From: Photobacterium sanguinicancri
Lineage (GTDB): Bacteria; Pseudomonadota; Gammaproteobacteria; Enterobacterales; Vibrionaceae
DNA length: 64,000 bases
Assembly: GCF_024346675.1 (NCBI RefSeq)
Contig: NZ_AP024850.1
Span: 2,046,001 to 2,110,000 of the forward strand
Direction of reading: 5' to 3'
Shown here: piece by piece, positions 1 through 8,411 of the stretch
Layout of the letters: the number at the start of each line of letters is the position of its first letter
Position numbering within the stretch: position 1 is the stretch's first letter
The notes under the pieces: model-generated
The model's input: the letters and a program-made list of their open reading frames with translations, nothing else
The model's database searches: none
Told to the model about the DNA's origin: nothing
Translations under genes and position numbers: made by a program

Positions 1-7
1 AAACAAA

Positions 8-1483
8 ATGAATGTTGCTAACGAATCTTGGTTAGATGCGCTAAACAATGGACTAATGTCTATCATTGGTACTATTAATGGACTTCTTTGGGGCCAAGTT
101 CTTATATACCTTCTCGTTGGTGTTGGTATCTACTTCACTCTGCGTTTAGGTTTTATTCAAATCCGTCAATTTAGACACGCAATCTATGTGCTAAAAAGCG
201 GTAAAAACATCGAAAATGGCTTAAGTTCTTATCAAGTATTTTGCACCTCTATGGCTGCTCGTGTAGGTACTGGTAATATGGCTGGTGTTGCAGTTGCCCT
301 TGCAGCTGGTGGCCCAGGCGCTATTTTTTGGATGTGGTTGATTGCCCTATTTGGTATGTCTACAGCTTTTGTTGAATCAACCCTTGCTCAAGTATATAAA
401 GTAAAAGATGTTGATGGTCAGTACCGTGGTGGCCCAGCCTATTACATGGAAAAAGGCCTTGGTCAACGTTGGATGGGTTCACTATTCTCAGTATTCCTTA
501 TCATTGCATTTGGCTTAGTATTTAATGCCGTGCAAGCAAACACTATTACTGATGCGTTAAACCACTCATTCGGTTTCGATGAAACTATCATGGGTGTCAT
601 TATTGTTGCAGCATCAGCATTCTTCATTATGGGTGGCCTGCGTAAGATTGCCCAAGCCTCTGCGCGTATCGTACCTGTTATGGCTATTAGCTACCTTGCA
701 ATTGCAATGGTGGTGGTTGTAATGAACATTTCTGAACTACCAGCAGCACTTGCGCTAATCGTTAAGAGTGCATTTGGCTGGCAGGAAGCTGCAGCTGGTG
801 GTGTGGCTTACACAATCGCACAAGCGATGCAAAGCGGTATTGCTCGTGGTCTATTCTCGAACGAAGCTGGTATGGGTTCTGCTGCAAACGTAGCGGCATC
901 TGCAACGCCAAACCCTAACCACCCTGCGTCACAGGGTTTTGTTCAAATGCTAGGTGTTTTTGCTGATACTATCGTTATCTGTACAGCATCAGCAGCAATG
1001 ATTATGCTTTCAGGAGTCATGGATCAACCTGATGCTGCTTCTGGTATTGGTTTGCTGCAACAAGCTCTAACCAACGAGCTAGGTAGCTGGACTGCTTACT
1101 TTATGGCAGCTGCAATCATACTGTTCTGTTTTACATCTATTATTGCGAACTACAGCTACGCAGAAACAAACATCATGTTCTTGAACGGTAATACCAAAAA
1201 AGGCCTATTTGCCTTCCGTCTACTTGTTCTGGCTATGGTTATGTTTGGGTCTATAACGTCACTACCTGTAGTATGGAATTTAGCGGATGCCTCTATGGGT
1301 ATGATGGCACTGATTAATATCGTTGCTCTTCTGCTACTGTCTAAACTTGCATTTAAAGTAATCAAAGATTACGAAGTGCAAATCAAAGCAGGTAAAACGC
1401 CGGTATTTGACCGTTCGAAGTTCCCTGAACTAGATGAACTTGATGGCGCTTGGCATCCAAAAGAAGCTAAAACTGTCAAATAA
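8..1483 (+). CDS. Sodium:alanine/glycine symporter (AGCS family)
   Basis: A 491-residue polytopic inner-membrane protein of the alanine/glycine:cation symporter family, which brings small neutral amino acids in with Na+. Visible support: about ten hydrophobic segments, the family block near residues 80-100 (AARVGTGNMAGVA) and the conserved stretch around residues 275-300 (SGIARGLFSNEAGMGSA). Length is normal for the family. The ATG at base 8 is the first in-frame start visible; the frame is open to the window edge, so an upstream start cannot be excluded, but the N-terminus looks typical. Its own terminator hairpin downstream is split by an insertion sequence. Substrate is inferred from family only. 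Confidence 0.92.
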   Translation: MNVANESWLDALNNGLMSIIGTINGLLWGQVLIYLLVGVGIYFTLRLGFIQIRQFRHAIYVLKSGKNIENGLSSYQVFCTSMAARVGTGNMAGVAVALAAGGPGAIFWMWLIALFGMSTAFVESTLAQVYKVKDVDGQYRGGPAYYMEKGLGQRWMGSLFSVFLIIAFGLVFNAVQANTITDALNHSFGFDETIMGVIIVAASAFFIMGGLRKIAQASARIVPVMAISYLAIAMVVVVMNISELPAALALIVKSAFGWQEAAAGGVAYTIAQAMQSGIARGLFSNEAGMGSAANVAASATPNPNHPASQGFVQMLGVFADTIVICTASAAMIMLSGVMDQPDAASGIGLLQQALTNELGSWTAYFMAAAIILFCFTSIIANYSYAETNIMFLNGNTKKGLFAFRLLVLAMVMFGSITSLPVVWNLADASMGMMALINIVALLLLSKLAFKVIKDYEVQIKAGKTPVFDRSKFPELDELDGAWHPKEAKTVK

Positions 1484-1568
1484 CAGCTAAGTCTCTAAAC
1501 TAAAAGCCAGCCTAACTAAATGAAATGACCCCCAATAGTTGGACAACCAATTATTGGGGGTCTTTTTT

Positions 1569-2078
1569 ATGTCCAAATATAGTCGTGAATTAAAGCTTAC
1601 TATTGCTAGGCAATATCTTCATGGAACAGCATCCAGCAGACTGCTATCTAGTGAATATTCAATATCATCGAGACAAATAAGGTACTGGGCTCAGGTCTAT
1701 TCGATACATGGCACCAACTCCTTCTTACCTTCCTCACATAGCAGTAGTGCGGGTAAGAAATTGCAGGCATTGAATCTGATGTGGACGAGTGGGTGGTCTC
1801 TCAGTCACACTAGCGCTGTTTTGAACCTATCCTCTCCTGGCATCTTGTCGTCATGGCTTAAAAAGTACAATGAGGCCGGTTTAGAAGGACTAGAAAACCG
1901 CCCTATAGGAAGACCTCTCATGAAATATCAATCCAAAGCTACACCAAAACCTGATGACGAAATGACCCTTGAAGAGCTGAAAGAGGAACTGGCGTACTTG
2001 CGGGCAGAGAATGCTGTTCTAAAAAAGTTGGAGGAGCTGAAGCAGCAAAAGCGTCGACAAACAAAGAAAAAGCGTTAG
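1569..2078 (+). CDS. IS3-family transposase OrfA (helix-turn-helix)
   Basis: 169-residue DNA-binding subunit of the IS. The N-terminus (SKYSRELKLTIARQYL, then a recognition helix ending SSRQIRYWAQVY) and a second block near residues 75-110 (SWLKKYNEAGLEGLENRPIGRP) are the paired helix-turn-helix modules of IS150-type OrfA. The C-terminus (residues 130-169) is a Lys/Glu-rich leucine-zipper coiled coil (LEELKEELAYLRAENAVLKKL). ATG 1569 is chosen; an upstream in-frame start at 1539 lies too close to the inverted repeat. The 3' end is A-rich (GAAAAAG at 2066-2072), where a -1 frameshift would join it to orfB. Confidence 0.9.
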   Translation: MSKYSRELKLTIARQYLHGTASSRLLSSEYSISSRQIRYWAQVYSIHGTNSFLPSSHSSSAGKKLQALNLMWTSGWSLSHTSAVLNLSSPGILSSWLKKYNEAGLEGLENRPIGRPLMKYQSKATPKPDDEMTLEELKEELAYLRAENAVLKKLEELKQQKRRQTKKKR

Positions 2079-2128
2079 CCGTCTCAGCTCTGAAAGAAAA
2101 GCACTCTTTAAAGCACCTACTTCGAGCC

Positions 2129-2920
2129 ATGAAGATGGCAAGGAGTGTGTTCTACTATCAAATTCAAGCATGCCATAAGCCTGACGCTTATGAGCACGAG
2201 CTAGAAGTTATTAGATCGATTTATCATGAGCATGAGGGGCGTTATGGCTACCGCCGTATTCACTTGGAATTAAGGAATCGCGGTATCAAGCTCAATCACA
2301 AGACGGTACAACGGCTGATGACCCGTCAGGGGCTAAAATCCACGATGAGGCCAAAGAAGTATCGAGCTTATAGAGGAGAAGCAGGGAGAGCGGCACCAAA
2401 CATACTTGAAAGAGACTTCAAGGCGACAAAACCTGATGAAAAGTGGGTGACAGATGTCACCGAGTTCAAGGTTAAAGGGCAGAAAGTCTATTTGTCGCCG
2501 ATAGTTGACCTGTTTAATCAAGAAGTGATCTCGTTTAGGCTAGCCAAAAATGCTCGACTACCACTGGTTACGGGCATGTTGAAAGATGCAATAAAGAAAC
2601 TTAGAGGACACTCAAGACCAATTGTACATAGCGACCAAGGCTGGCAATATCGGCATAAGGCTTATCAAAAGCAACTCGCTAACTGTGGTCTTGCCCAAAG
2701 TATGTCGCGAAAAGGGAATTGCCTCGATAATGCTGTAGCCGAGAACTTTTTCGCGTTGCTGAAAACAGAGATGTATCACGGGAAAAGCTTCAAAGATGCC
2801 GATGAACTGATAGAAAAGATTAAAGGGTACATAGAGTATTACAATACAAAACGTATAAAGGTAAAACTAAAAGGCCTGACTCCGATAGAATATCGAAATC
2901 AGGCCTTACAAGCCGCTTAA
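2129..2920 (+). CDS. IS3-family transposase OrfB (DDE/rve integrase core)
   Basis: Catalytic subunit, 263 residues from ATG 2129. The N-terminal HTH_21 segment (YHEHEGRYGYRRIHLEL) precedes the retroviral-integrase core. The DDE triad is visible as the D of WVTDVTEF, the D of VHSDQGWQY and the E of NCLDNAVAENFFALLK, followed by an EYYNTKRI C-terminal block. It lies in the -1 phase relative to orfA, and that phase is already open across the end of orfA, so an OrfAB fusion by programmed frameshifting is expected. The slip site is GAAAAAG rather than the ideal AAAAAAG. Confidence 0.92.
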   Translation: MKMARSVFYYQIQACHKPDAYEHELEVIRSIYHEHEGRYGYRRIHLELRNRGIKLNHKTVQRLMTRQGLKSTMRPKKYRAYRGEAGRAAPNILERDFKATKPDEKWVTDVTEFKVKGQKVYLSPIVDLFNQEVISFRLAKNARLPLVTGMLKDAIKKLRGHSRPIVHSDQGWQYRHKAYQKQLANCGLAQSMSRKGNCLDNAVAENFFALLKTEMYHGKSFKDADELIEKIKGYIEYYNTKRIKVKLKGLTPIEYRNQALQAA

Positions 2921-3133
2921 CTAAAATGTCCAACTTAATGGGGTCACTTCAAAAGCTGGCTTTTTCTTTTCATGAGCTTTCCATACCCCACCGCATTCAA
3001 CCCCTATATATCTTTTTCTGAACTCAATTTCTGATCGCGTTTCATAATTAAATTGCCTACTTAGCTAGACCTTGGGTGCATCTTTTCGGTACAGTAAAAA
3101 AACGCAATTCAATTTACTATCAAAAGAGTCAAT

Positions 3134-4078
3134 ATGGACATTATCGAACTGTTACCAAACCTCTTTAATGGCTGGATATTCCTTGCCATTTTTGTCATTA
3201 TTTTCATTCGTTCTTCCGTGAAATTTGTACCTCAAAACTCTGCTTACATTGTGGAACGTTTTGGTAAGTACAATAAAACAATGGAAGCAGGCTTAAACTT
3301 CATTATTCCTTTCATCGATCGCATCGCTTATACCCGTTCATTAAAAGAGCAAGCATATGATGTACCTCAGCAATCAGCGATCACAAAAGATAATATTTCG
3401 CTAATTGTCGATGGCGTACTGTACCTAAAAGTCCTTGATCCAGCTAAAGCCTGCTACGGTGTTGACGACTATGTTTTCTCTGTAACCCAACTAGCGCAAA
3501 CAACAATGCGTAGTGAAGTGGGTAAACTTGAGCTAGATAAAACCTTCGAGGAACGTGAAAGCCTAAATACAGCAATTGTATCCTCTATTAATGAAGCCTC
3601 TGAACCTTGGGGGGTGCAAGTAATGCGTTATGAGATTAAAGATATTGAACCACCTCGTTCAGTATTAGACGCCATGGAACGCCAAATGAAAGCTGAACGT
3701 GAAAAGCGTGCGGTTATTTTGGAATCTGAAGGTCAACGTCAGTCTGATATCAATATCGCTGAAGGTGAAAAACAAGCACGTGTATTAGCGGCTGAAGCTG
3801 AGCGTTCAGAGCAAGTACTAAAAGCCGAAGGTGAAGCGCAAGCGATTCTAGCCGTTGCTCAGGCGCAAGCTGAGGCTATTGAAGTGGTAGGTCGAACAGC
3901 ATCAACAGAAGAAGGTCAAAAAGCGATACAACTTGAACTGGCCGGTAAAGCCATTGATGCAAAACTAGCCATCGCCAAAGAATCTTCAGTGGTACTGCTT
4001 CCTGAAAATCAAACCAATGCCTCGTCAATGGTTGCTGAAGCAATGACTATCATTAATAAGCTTAACCAAAGTAAGTAA
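3134..4078 (+). CDS. qmcA: SPFH/stomatin-family membrane protein QmcA
   Basis: 314 residues with one N-terminal membrane helix (about 12-30), then the SPFH/band-7 domain (residues ~30-190; VPQNSAYIVERFGKY, ALKEQAYDVPQQ-like block) and a long Ala/Glu/Gln-rich coiled coil (~190-265). Such proteins oligomerise into membrane microdomain scaffolds and are linked to membrane-protein quality control with FtsH in enterobacteria. The gene is followed 15 bp later by an NfeD-family gene, the classical SPFH-NfeD pair. Start has a purine-rich leader (AAAAGAG) upstream. The IS insertion upstream may have changed its transcriptional context. Confidence 0.92.
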   Translation: MDIIELLPNLFNGWIFLAIFVIIFIRSSVKFVPQNSAYIVERFGKYNKTMEAGLNFIIPFIDRIAYTRSLKEQAYDVPQQSAITKDNISLIVDGVLYLKVLDPAKACYGVDDYVFSVTQLAQTTMRSEVGKLELDKTFEERESLNTAIVSSINEASEPWGVQVMRYEIKDIEPPRSVLDAMERQMKAEREKRAVILESEGQRQSDINIAEGEKQARVLAAEAERSEQVLKAEGEAQAILAVAQAQAEAIEVVGRTASTEEGQKAIQLELAGKAIDAKLAIAKESSVVLLPENQTNASSMVAEAMTIINKLNQSK

Positions 4079-4093
4079 TTAAAGGGGTATCGT

Positions 4094-4567
4094 ATGGATG
4101 TTTTTGGTATTAGCCCTGCACAGTTAACCATCATTATTGGCTTAATATTATTGTCTGTAGAGACTTTACTCTTGGGCCTCTCAACAATCGTACTATTGGC
4201 TGTCGGTATTGCTGCGATTATCACTGGCGGGCTTGCATGGGCAGGAATACTGCCAGAAACATTTCTAAGCTTAGTCAGTGCGACTGGGATTGGTGCGGGT
4301 ATTATTACTGCACTTCTTTGGAAGCCGCTAAAACGCTTACAGCAAAGCAAAGTCGAAGCTAGCAATGTCCATAGCGATTTTATGGGCCTAACTTTTACTC
4401 TGAGCTCGACACTAAGTGCACAGGATACGCCTGTTTACGTTAAGCATTCAGGTATCCAATGGCAATTATTACTTGATCCGACCTCTCATGATCAAGTGAT
4501 TCCTGCAGGTAGCACCGTCAAGGTTGTCAGTGTTGCTGTTGGGAAATTTACAGTTCAAGCATGTTAG
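4094..4567 (+). CDS. NfeD-like membrane protein (YbbJ type)
   Basis: 157-residue partner of the SPFH protein. Hydrophobic segments cover roughly residues 5-75. The C-terminal part (~90-157; FTLSSTLSAQDTPVYVKHSGIQWQLLL) resembles the OB-fold NfeDC domain seen in short, protease-less NfeD proteins. ATG 4094 follows an AAAGGGG ribosome-binding site. It is co-transcribed with qmcA, which is known for the family, and the pair is closed by a hairpin at 4635-4657. Confidence 0.85.
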   Translation: MDVFGISPAQLTIIIGLILLSVETLLLGLSTIVLLAVGIAAIITGGLAWAGILPETFLSLVSATGIGAGIITALLWKPLKRLQQSKVEASNVHSDFMGLTFTLSSTLSAQDTPVYVKHSGIQWQLLLDPTSHDQVIPAGSTVKVVSVAVGKFTVQAC

Positions 4568-4634
4568 GTAGACTTTAGCTTTATACGTTATTTGATTATC
4601 ACCACCATCAAAATGTTAAAACTGCAATCACCTT

Positions 4635-4665
4635 GGCGGTGTTAATCGAATACCGCCTCTTTATT
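4635..4665 (+). terminator. Rho-independent terminator after qmcA-nfeD
   Basis: GGCGGT (4635-4640) pairs with ACCGCC (4652-4657) around an 11-base loop and is followed by TCTTTATTT. It lies about 70 bases after the nfeD stop and closes the two-gene unit. Confidence 0.7.
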
Positions 4666-4744
4666 TGGACTCCCCTTTCTTTTTCATCCAGCCTTATCGT
4701 GATTTGCTAAACTGACAACAATTCACGCGATAAAGGTACCGATT

Positions 4745-5896
4745 ATGATTGCGGATCATTTTATACGCGCTTCATCGCGTAACTTATTAAGACCGGCTCA
4801 ACCCTATAGTTCAGAGCCGAGCTTTGCGGTGACGAAACTTTCTGATCTTTTTCTATTGCCTCTATTTCTTATCATTGCCTCTTTTCCTGCATACGCCGAG
4901 AAGATTTCCTACGCAGATCTAGAAGACGGCGATATTATTACCGTAACACTCGACCAATTATTACCCACTCAGGCTGTGATCAGCTATGACAAAGAATATG
5001 CACATCTCTACCGTTACAATAAAAATAAAAAGAATATTTACCATGCACTTTGTAAACTGAATGGTGGCGGTAAAGTAAAAAAGTGGGATGAAAATTCATC
5101 ACCAACGGATATCGAAAGCTATAGCTGCACCAAAAAACTCGGTTCACAAACTCATGATCTAGCATCTGTCGTCGTCGGGCCTGATAACGGGTTACTCTAC
5201 CTCACCACCCAGCACCATATCCTATCAAGCTTTTGGGACATGCCAAATGGTGGGACAAGTGTCCCAATTAGACTAAAAGTCACATTTAACCTACTTGGAT
5301 CGGGTGATGATTTTTGGCCTGAAATGCGTAACGACAATGCCGTCTGGCTCTATAACCAAAAAGGCAAAAAGATCTCCCCTTCGGATCTACCCGACTTCAT
5401 CGGTTTAAAACAACTAAAAGAAGACAAATACTTATCACTCGCTTATTTCTTGCAAGGCATCAGTTACGACTTACCGCAGAATAATACTGATCCGAATACT
5501 AAAGAACCTTATCCGCGAGTCCCTTACCTTGCCCTTCAATGGTCGCTTGTTTTACGTGAAAAAATGACTGTCGATGATATTAACTTCAATAACCGAGATG
5601 AGTATGCAGCCGCATTAGCTGAAGCTGCAACTGTCATGGTCGATATGGCCAGTAATGAAAAAGTAGGAAAAACAGACTTACCCGCAATCGCAATGGGGAA
5701 ATTTTCAGAAGTAGACTCAAAAGCACTCGAAGCTATGCTGACTAGCCAAAATTCAGAGTGGTATTACGCAACGGAATATAGAATAAACAAGAAGAAAAAA
5801 GCGACACCGAAGAAGCTGCTAGAAGAGCAAGAGAAAACAGTAAAAGGGACTGAAAGCCAAAAAGAAAAGGAGAAGGAGAACCAAGCAAAAGAGTAA
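4745..5896 (+). CDS. Exported ParB-like nuclease-fold protein (ParBc_2 type), function unknown
   Basis: 383 residues from ATG 4745 (AAAGG ribosome site). A cleaner signal peptide (LFLLPLFLIIASFPAYA|EK) results if GTG 4829 is used, so the true start is uncertain. The mature part carries a pattern I recall for Pfam ParBc_2: VTLDQLLPTQAVISYD near the N-terminus, VVVGPDNGLLYLTTQHH, FWPEM, the LPDF block and EDKYLSLAYFLQG. The family usually has a D-x-H-H box where this protein has T-Q-H-H, so nuclease chemistry is doubtful. The last ~40 residues are a Lys/Glu-rich low-complexity tail. Family call is from memory; substrate unknown. Confidence 0.65.
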   Translation: MIADHFIRASSRNLLRPAQPYSSEPSFAVTKLSDLFLLPLFLIIASFPAYAEKISYADLEDGDIITVTLDQLLPTQAVISYDKEYAHLYRYNKNKKNIYHALCKLNGGGKVKKWDENSSPTDIESYSCTKKLGSQTHDLASVVVGPDNGLLYLTTQHHILSSFWDMPNGGTSVPIRLKVTFNLLGSGDDFWPEMRNDNAVWLYNQKGKKISPSDLPDFIGLKQLKEDKYLSLAYFLQGISYDLPQNNTDPNTKEPYPRVPYLALQWSLVLREKMTVDDINFNNRDEYAAALAEAATVMVDMASNEKVGKTDLPAIAMGKFSEVDSKALEAMLTSQNSEWYYATEYRINKKKKATPKKLLEEQEKTVKGTESQKEKEKENQAKE

Positions 5897-5992
5897 ACAG
5901 GGCATAAAGTTATTACTTTGGCGGCTTTTGCTTCAAACAGTAGCAACGAGCTTACTTAGATGCTTAAAGCTCGTTACCTTTTGTGTCTGAGA

Positions 5993-6457
5993 CTATTTTT
6001 TATGGTTTTTTGCCACAAAGCTGTCTAATTTATTCGCAAAGTTTTGGCGATCAGACTGGTTAAGTGGTGGTGGCCCACCTGTTTGCACACCAGAGCTGCG
6101 CATGGTGTCCATGAAGTCTCGCATCTGTAAACGTTGTTTAATCGTTTCTTTGGTATACAACTCACCGCGCGGATTCAGCGCATGTCCATCTTTAGTGATC
6201 ACTTCGTCAGCTAATGGAATATCAGCTGTGATAACCAAATCCCCCGCTTCAACCTGCTGGACGATAAAATCGTCTGCAACATCAAAACCACTTTCAACCT
6301 GTAACGATCGAATATGGGGCGATGGCGGTACACGTACATGATGGTTAGCCACCAGCGTGACTGAAACCCCCACTCTGTTAGCCACCCGAAATAAAATTTC
6401 CTTGATTACATTTGGACACGCATCAGCATCTACCCAAATTTTCATTTTATTCTCCAA
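5993..6457 (-). CDS. yaiI: UPF0178/DUF188 family protein YaiI
   Basis: Small PIN-like-fold protein with the invariant opening [17 protein letters not shown], the central [17 protein letters not shown] block and the C-terminal [19 protein letters not shown]. It closely matches E. coli YaiI in sequence and length (about 150 residues). Either ATG at 6457 (MENKMKIW) or the internal ATG at 6445 could be used; the latter gives the canonical N-terminus. Biochemical role is not established for the family. Confidence 0.9.
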   Translation of the reverse strand: MENKMKIWVDADACPNVIKEILFRVANRVGVSVTLVANHHVRVPPSPHIRSLQVESGFDVADDFIVQQVEAGDLVITADIPLADEVITKDGHALNPRGELYTKETIKQRLQMRDFMDTMRSSGVQTGGPPPLNQSDRQNFANKLDSFVAKNHKK

Positions 6458-6494
6458 CCTTGTTGAATAGCCAATTGAATTAAACCATAGACAG

Positions 6495-6520
6495 AAAAAA
6501 GCCGCCTTATAGGGCGGCTC
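6495..6520 (-). terminator. Terminator of ybiT
   Basis: GCCGCC (6501-6506) pairs with GGCGGC (6513-6518). On the minus strand the stem is followed by a run of six T's (the A's at 6495-6500). It lies just past the ybiT stop codon. Confidence 0.85.
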
Positions 6521-6538
6521 TCATTCAACAAACAATAA

Positions 6539-8134
6539 TTAGCCTGTTAGGCCTTGCTTGCGTAGGTATTCATCGTAAGAACCGTGGAAATCTTCAATAC
6601 CGTTCTTAGTAATTTCGATGATACGCGTAGCAACAGACGATACAAACTGACGGTCATGAGAAACGAACATCAAGGTACCTTTGAAGTTTTCAAGCGCTAA
6701 GTTAAGTGCTTCGATAGACTCCATATCCATGTGGTTTGTTGGTTCATCCATTAGAAGGATGTTAGCTTTTTGCATAATAAGCTTACCAAACAACATGCGA
6801 CCTTGCTCACCACCAGAAATCACTTTAACCGATTTCTTGATGTCACTTTGAGAGAACAACATACGACCAAGGATGCCGCGAACTACTTGCTCGTCGTCAC
6901 CTTCTTTTTTCCACTGACCCATCCAGTCAAGCAGCGTCATATCTTCTTCAAAATCAGCACTGTGATCCTGAGCATAGAAGCCGATGTTGTGGTTTTCAGA
7001 CCACTTAACCATACCTTCCATTGGATCCATTGCACCAGCAAGCGTATTTAGTAATGTTGATTTACCGATACCATTCTCACCGATAATCGCGATACGCTCG
7101 CCCACTTCAACCATAAGGTTTACACCGTTGATCAAAATGTTTTCGCCGTAACCTTGTTTTAGGCCTTCAACTTCAAGAGCATTACGGAAAAGTGGCTTTT
7201 CCTGATCGAAGCGGATAAACGGAGATTGACGGCTTGACGCCTTCACTTCACTAAGTTGAATTTTATCTAGTTGTTTCTGACGTGATGTCGCTTGCTTTGC
7301 TTTTGATGCGTTAGCAGAGAAACGGCTTACGAACGTTTGTAGTTCAGCCATCTGTGCTTTTTTCTTCGCGTTATCAGCGTACAGTTGGTCACGTGATTGC
7401 TCAGCCGCAATCATGTATTCATCATAGTTACCTGGGAATAGGCGAAGTTCACCGTAATCCAAGTCTGCCATGTGTGTACAAACACTGTTTAGGAAGTGGC
7501 GGTCATGCGAGATAATGATCATTGTGCAGTTACGTGCCAACAAAATCTCTTCTAACCAGCTGATTGTGTGAATGTCCAAGTTGTTCGTTGGTTCGTCAAG
7601 AAGCATAACTTCAGGATCAGCGAATAGAACTTGCGCTAGAAGCACACGAACTTTTAGACCAGGAGCAACTTCGCTCATTAGACCGAAGTGTTGATCTTCT
7701 GGAATACCAAGACCAAGTAGAAGTTCACCCGCACGCGCTTCAGCAGAGTAACCGTCCATTTCTGCGAACTCAGTTTCAAGGTCGCCAACACGCATACCAT
7801 CTTCATCAGACATTTCTGGTAAAGAGTAAATATGGTCGCGTTCTTCTTTTACTTTCCAAAGCTCTTTGTGACCCATGATAACGGTGTCAACAACAGAGTA
7901 TTTTTCAAAAGCAAACTGGTCCTGACCTAACTTAGCCATACGCTCGTTAGGATCTAATGAAACAGTGCCGCCTGACTGCTCTAATTCGCCGCCAAGGATT
8001 TTCATGAACGTTGACTTACCACAGCCATTCGCACCGATTAGGCCGTAGCGGTTACCGCCACCGAATTTAACTGAAATGTTTTCAAACAATGGCTTATCGC
8101 CAAACTGCATCGTAATGTTAGCTGTAGAAATCAA
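6539..8134 (-). CDS. ybiT: ABC-F ATPase YbiT (ribosome-associated translation factor)
   Basis: 531-residue soluble protein with two ABC ATPase domains and no membrane segment. Domain 1 (~1-240) has Walker [10 protein letters not shown] and Walker [11 protein letters not shown]. The linker (~240-310) contains the family block [23 protein letters not shown]. Domain 2 (~320-531) has GENGIGKST and [10 protein letters not shown]. It closely matches E. coli YbiT rather than EttA, Uup or YheS. ABC-F proteins bind the ribosomal E site and adjust peptidyl-tRNA. I chose TTG 8134, which gives the family N-terminus ([11 protein letters not shown]); the frame extends upstream to TTG 8164. The leader carries an attenuator-like hairpin. 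Confidence 0.92.
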   Translation of the reverse strand: MISTANITMQFGDKPLFENISVKFGGGNRYGLIGANGCGKSTFMKILGGELEQSGGTVSLDPNERMAKLGQDQFAFEKYSVVDTVIMGHKELWKVKEERDHIYSLPEMSDEDGMRVGDLETEFAEMDGYSAEARAGELLLGLGIPEDQHFGLMSEVAPGLKVRVLLAQVLFADPEVMLLDEPTNNLDIHTISWLEEILLARNCTMIIISHDRHFLNSVCTHMADLDYGELRLFPGNYDEYMIAAEQSRDQLYADNAKKKAQMAELQTFVSRFSANASKAKQATSRQKQLDKIQLSEVKASSRQSPFIRFDQEKPLFRNALEVEGLKQGYGENILINGVNLMVEVGERIAIIGENGIGKSTLLNTLAGAMDPMEGMVKWSENHNIGFYAQDHSADFEEDMTLLDWMGQWKKEGDDEQVVRGILGRMLFSQSDIKKSVKVISGGEQGRMLFGKLIMQKANILLMDEPTNHMDMESIEALNLALENFKGTLMFVSHDRQFVSSVATRIIEITKNGIEDFHGSYDEYLRKQGLTG

Positions 8135-8167
8135 TGTACTGTTCCAAATTGATTGATGTATCAAGCA

Positions 8168-8197
8168 TTAAAAAAGCCGCCATGATGGTGGCAGCTT
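8168..8197 (-). terminator. Intrinsic-terminator-like hairpin in the ybiT leader (candidate attenuator)
   Basis: On the minus strand AAGCTGCC (8197-8190) can pair with GGCGGCTT (8181-8174) over an 8-base loop, followed by six T's. It ends about 34 bases before the ybiT start and downstream of a plausible promoter, so it would terminate transcription inside the leader unless overridden. A 16-codon frame (8247-8197) ends exactly at the stem base. Confidence 0.6.
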
Positions 8198-8288
8198 CAA
8201 TTTGTATGTTTCATCTGAGTACGCAGAGCAAGGATATTACTCGTCATTTTGAGAGCGCTCTTGCCATGACCCAGAGATAATAGCGCGC

Positions 8289-8294
8289 ATTATA
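8289..8294 (-). promoter_or_regulatory. Candidate -10 element of the ybiT promoter
   Basis: A perfect TATAAT on the minus strand at 8294-8289, with a poor -35 (GTGATG) 17 bases upstream. It would give a leader of about 150 bases before ybiT that includes the short frame and hairpin. Confidence 0.4.
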
Positions 8295-8411
8295 ACAGAA
8301 ATAGTGAGCTACATCACCCCTATTCTAGCCCCAAAATAAAACCGCCACACGAGTGCAGCGGTTATGCAAAAATCAAACAGAAATATGATTATTCAAAGGA
8401 CTATCGCCTGA

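Larger units (their letters stand above)
1521..2951 (+). mobile_element. IS3-family insertion sequence (IS150-like), complete
   Basis: A 1431-bp element bounded by imperfect 25-bp inverted repeats, 1521-1545 and 2927-2951; the ends begin TGAAATGACCCC on the left and, read inward, TGAAGTGACCCC on the right, and both close with GTTGGACA. AAA flanks both sides (1518-1520 and 2952-2954), consistent with a 3-bp target duplication as in the IS150 group. Inside are overlapping-phase orfA and orfB with a DDE transposase. The element looks intact and possibly active. It sits between the symporter gene and qmcA. Confidence 0.93.
1502..2964 (+). terminator. Symporter terminator split by IS insertion (arms 1502-1511 and 2955-2964)
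   Basis: AAAAGCCAGC lies at 1502-1511, 18 bases after the symporter stop. Its exact complement GCTGGCTTTT begins at 2955 and continues into a T-rich run. Removing the element at 1521-2951 plus one AAA target copy restores a 10-bp stem with a loop of about 9 bases followed by T's, a standard rho-independent terminator. The insertion therefore landed in the terminator loop. The two arms are now about 1.4 kb apart, so the hairpin is probably non-functional. Confidence 0.8.

Noticed and set aside
8120-8168. 16-codon frame from ATG 8168 overlapping the ybiT start in another phase
   Set aside because: Possible upstream frame, but there is no ribosome site and it lies in the terminator T run; likely incidental.
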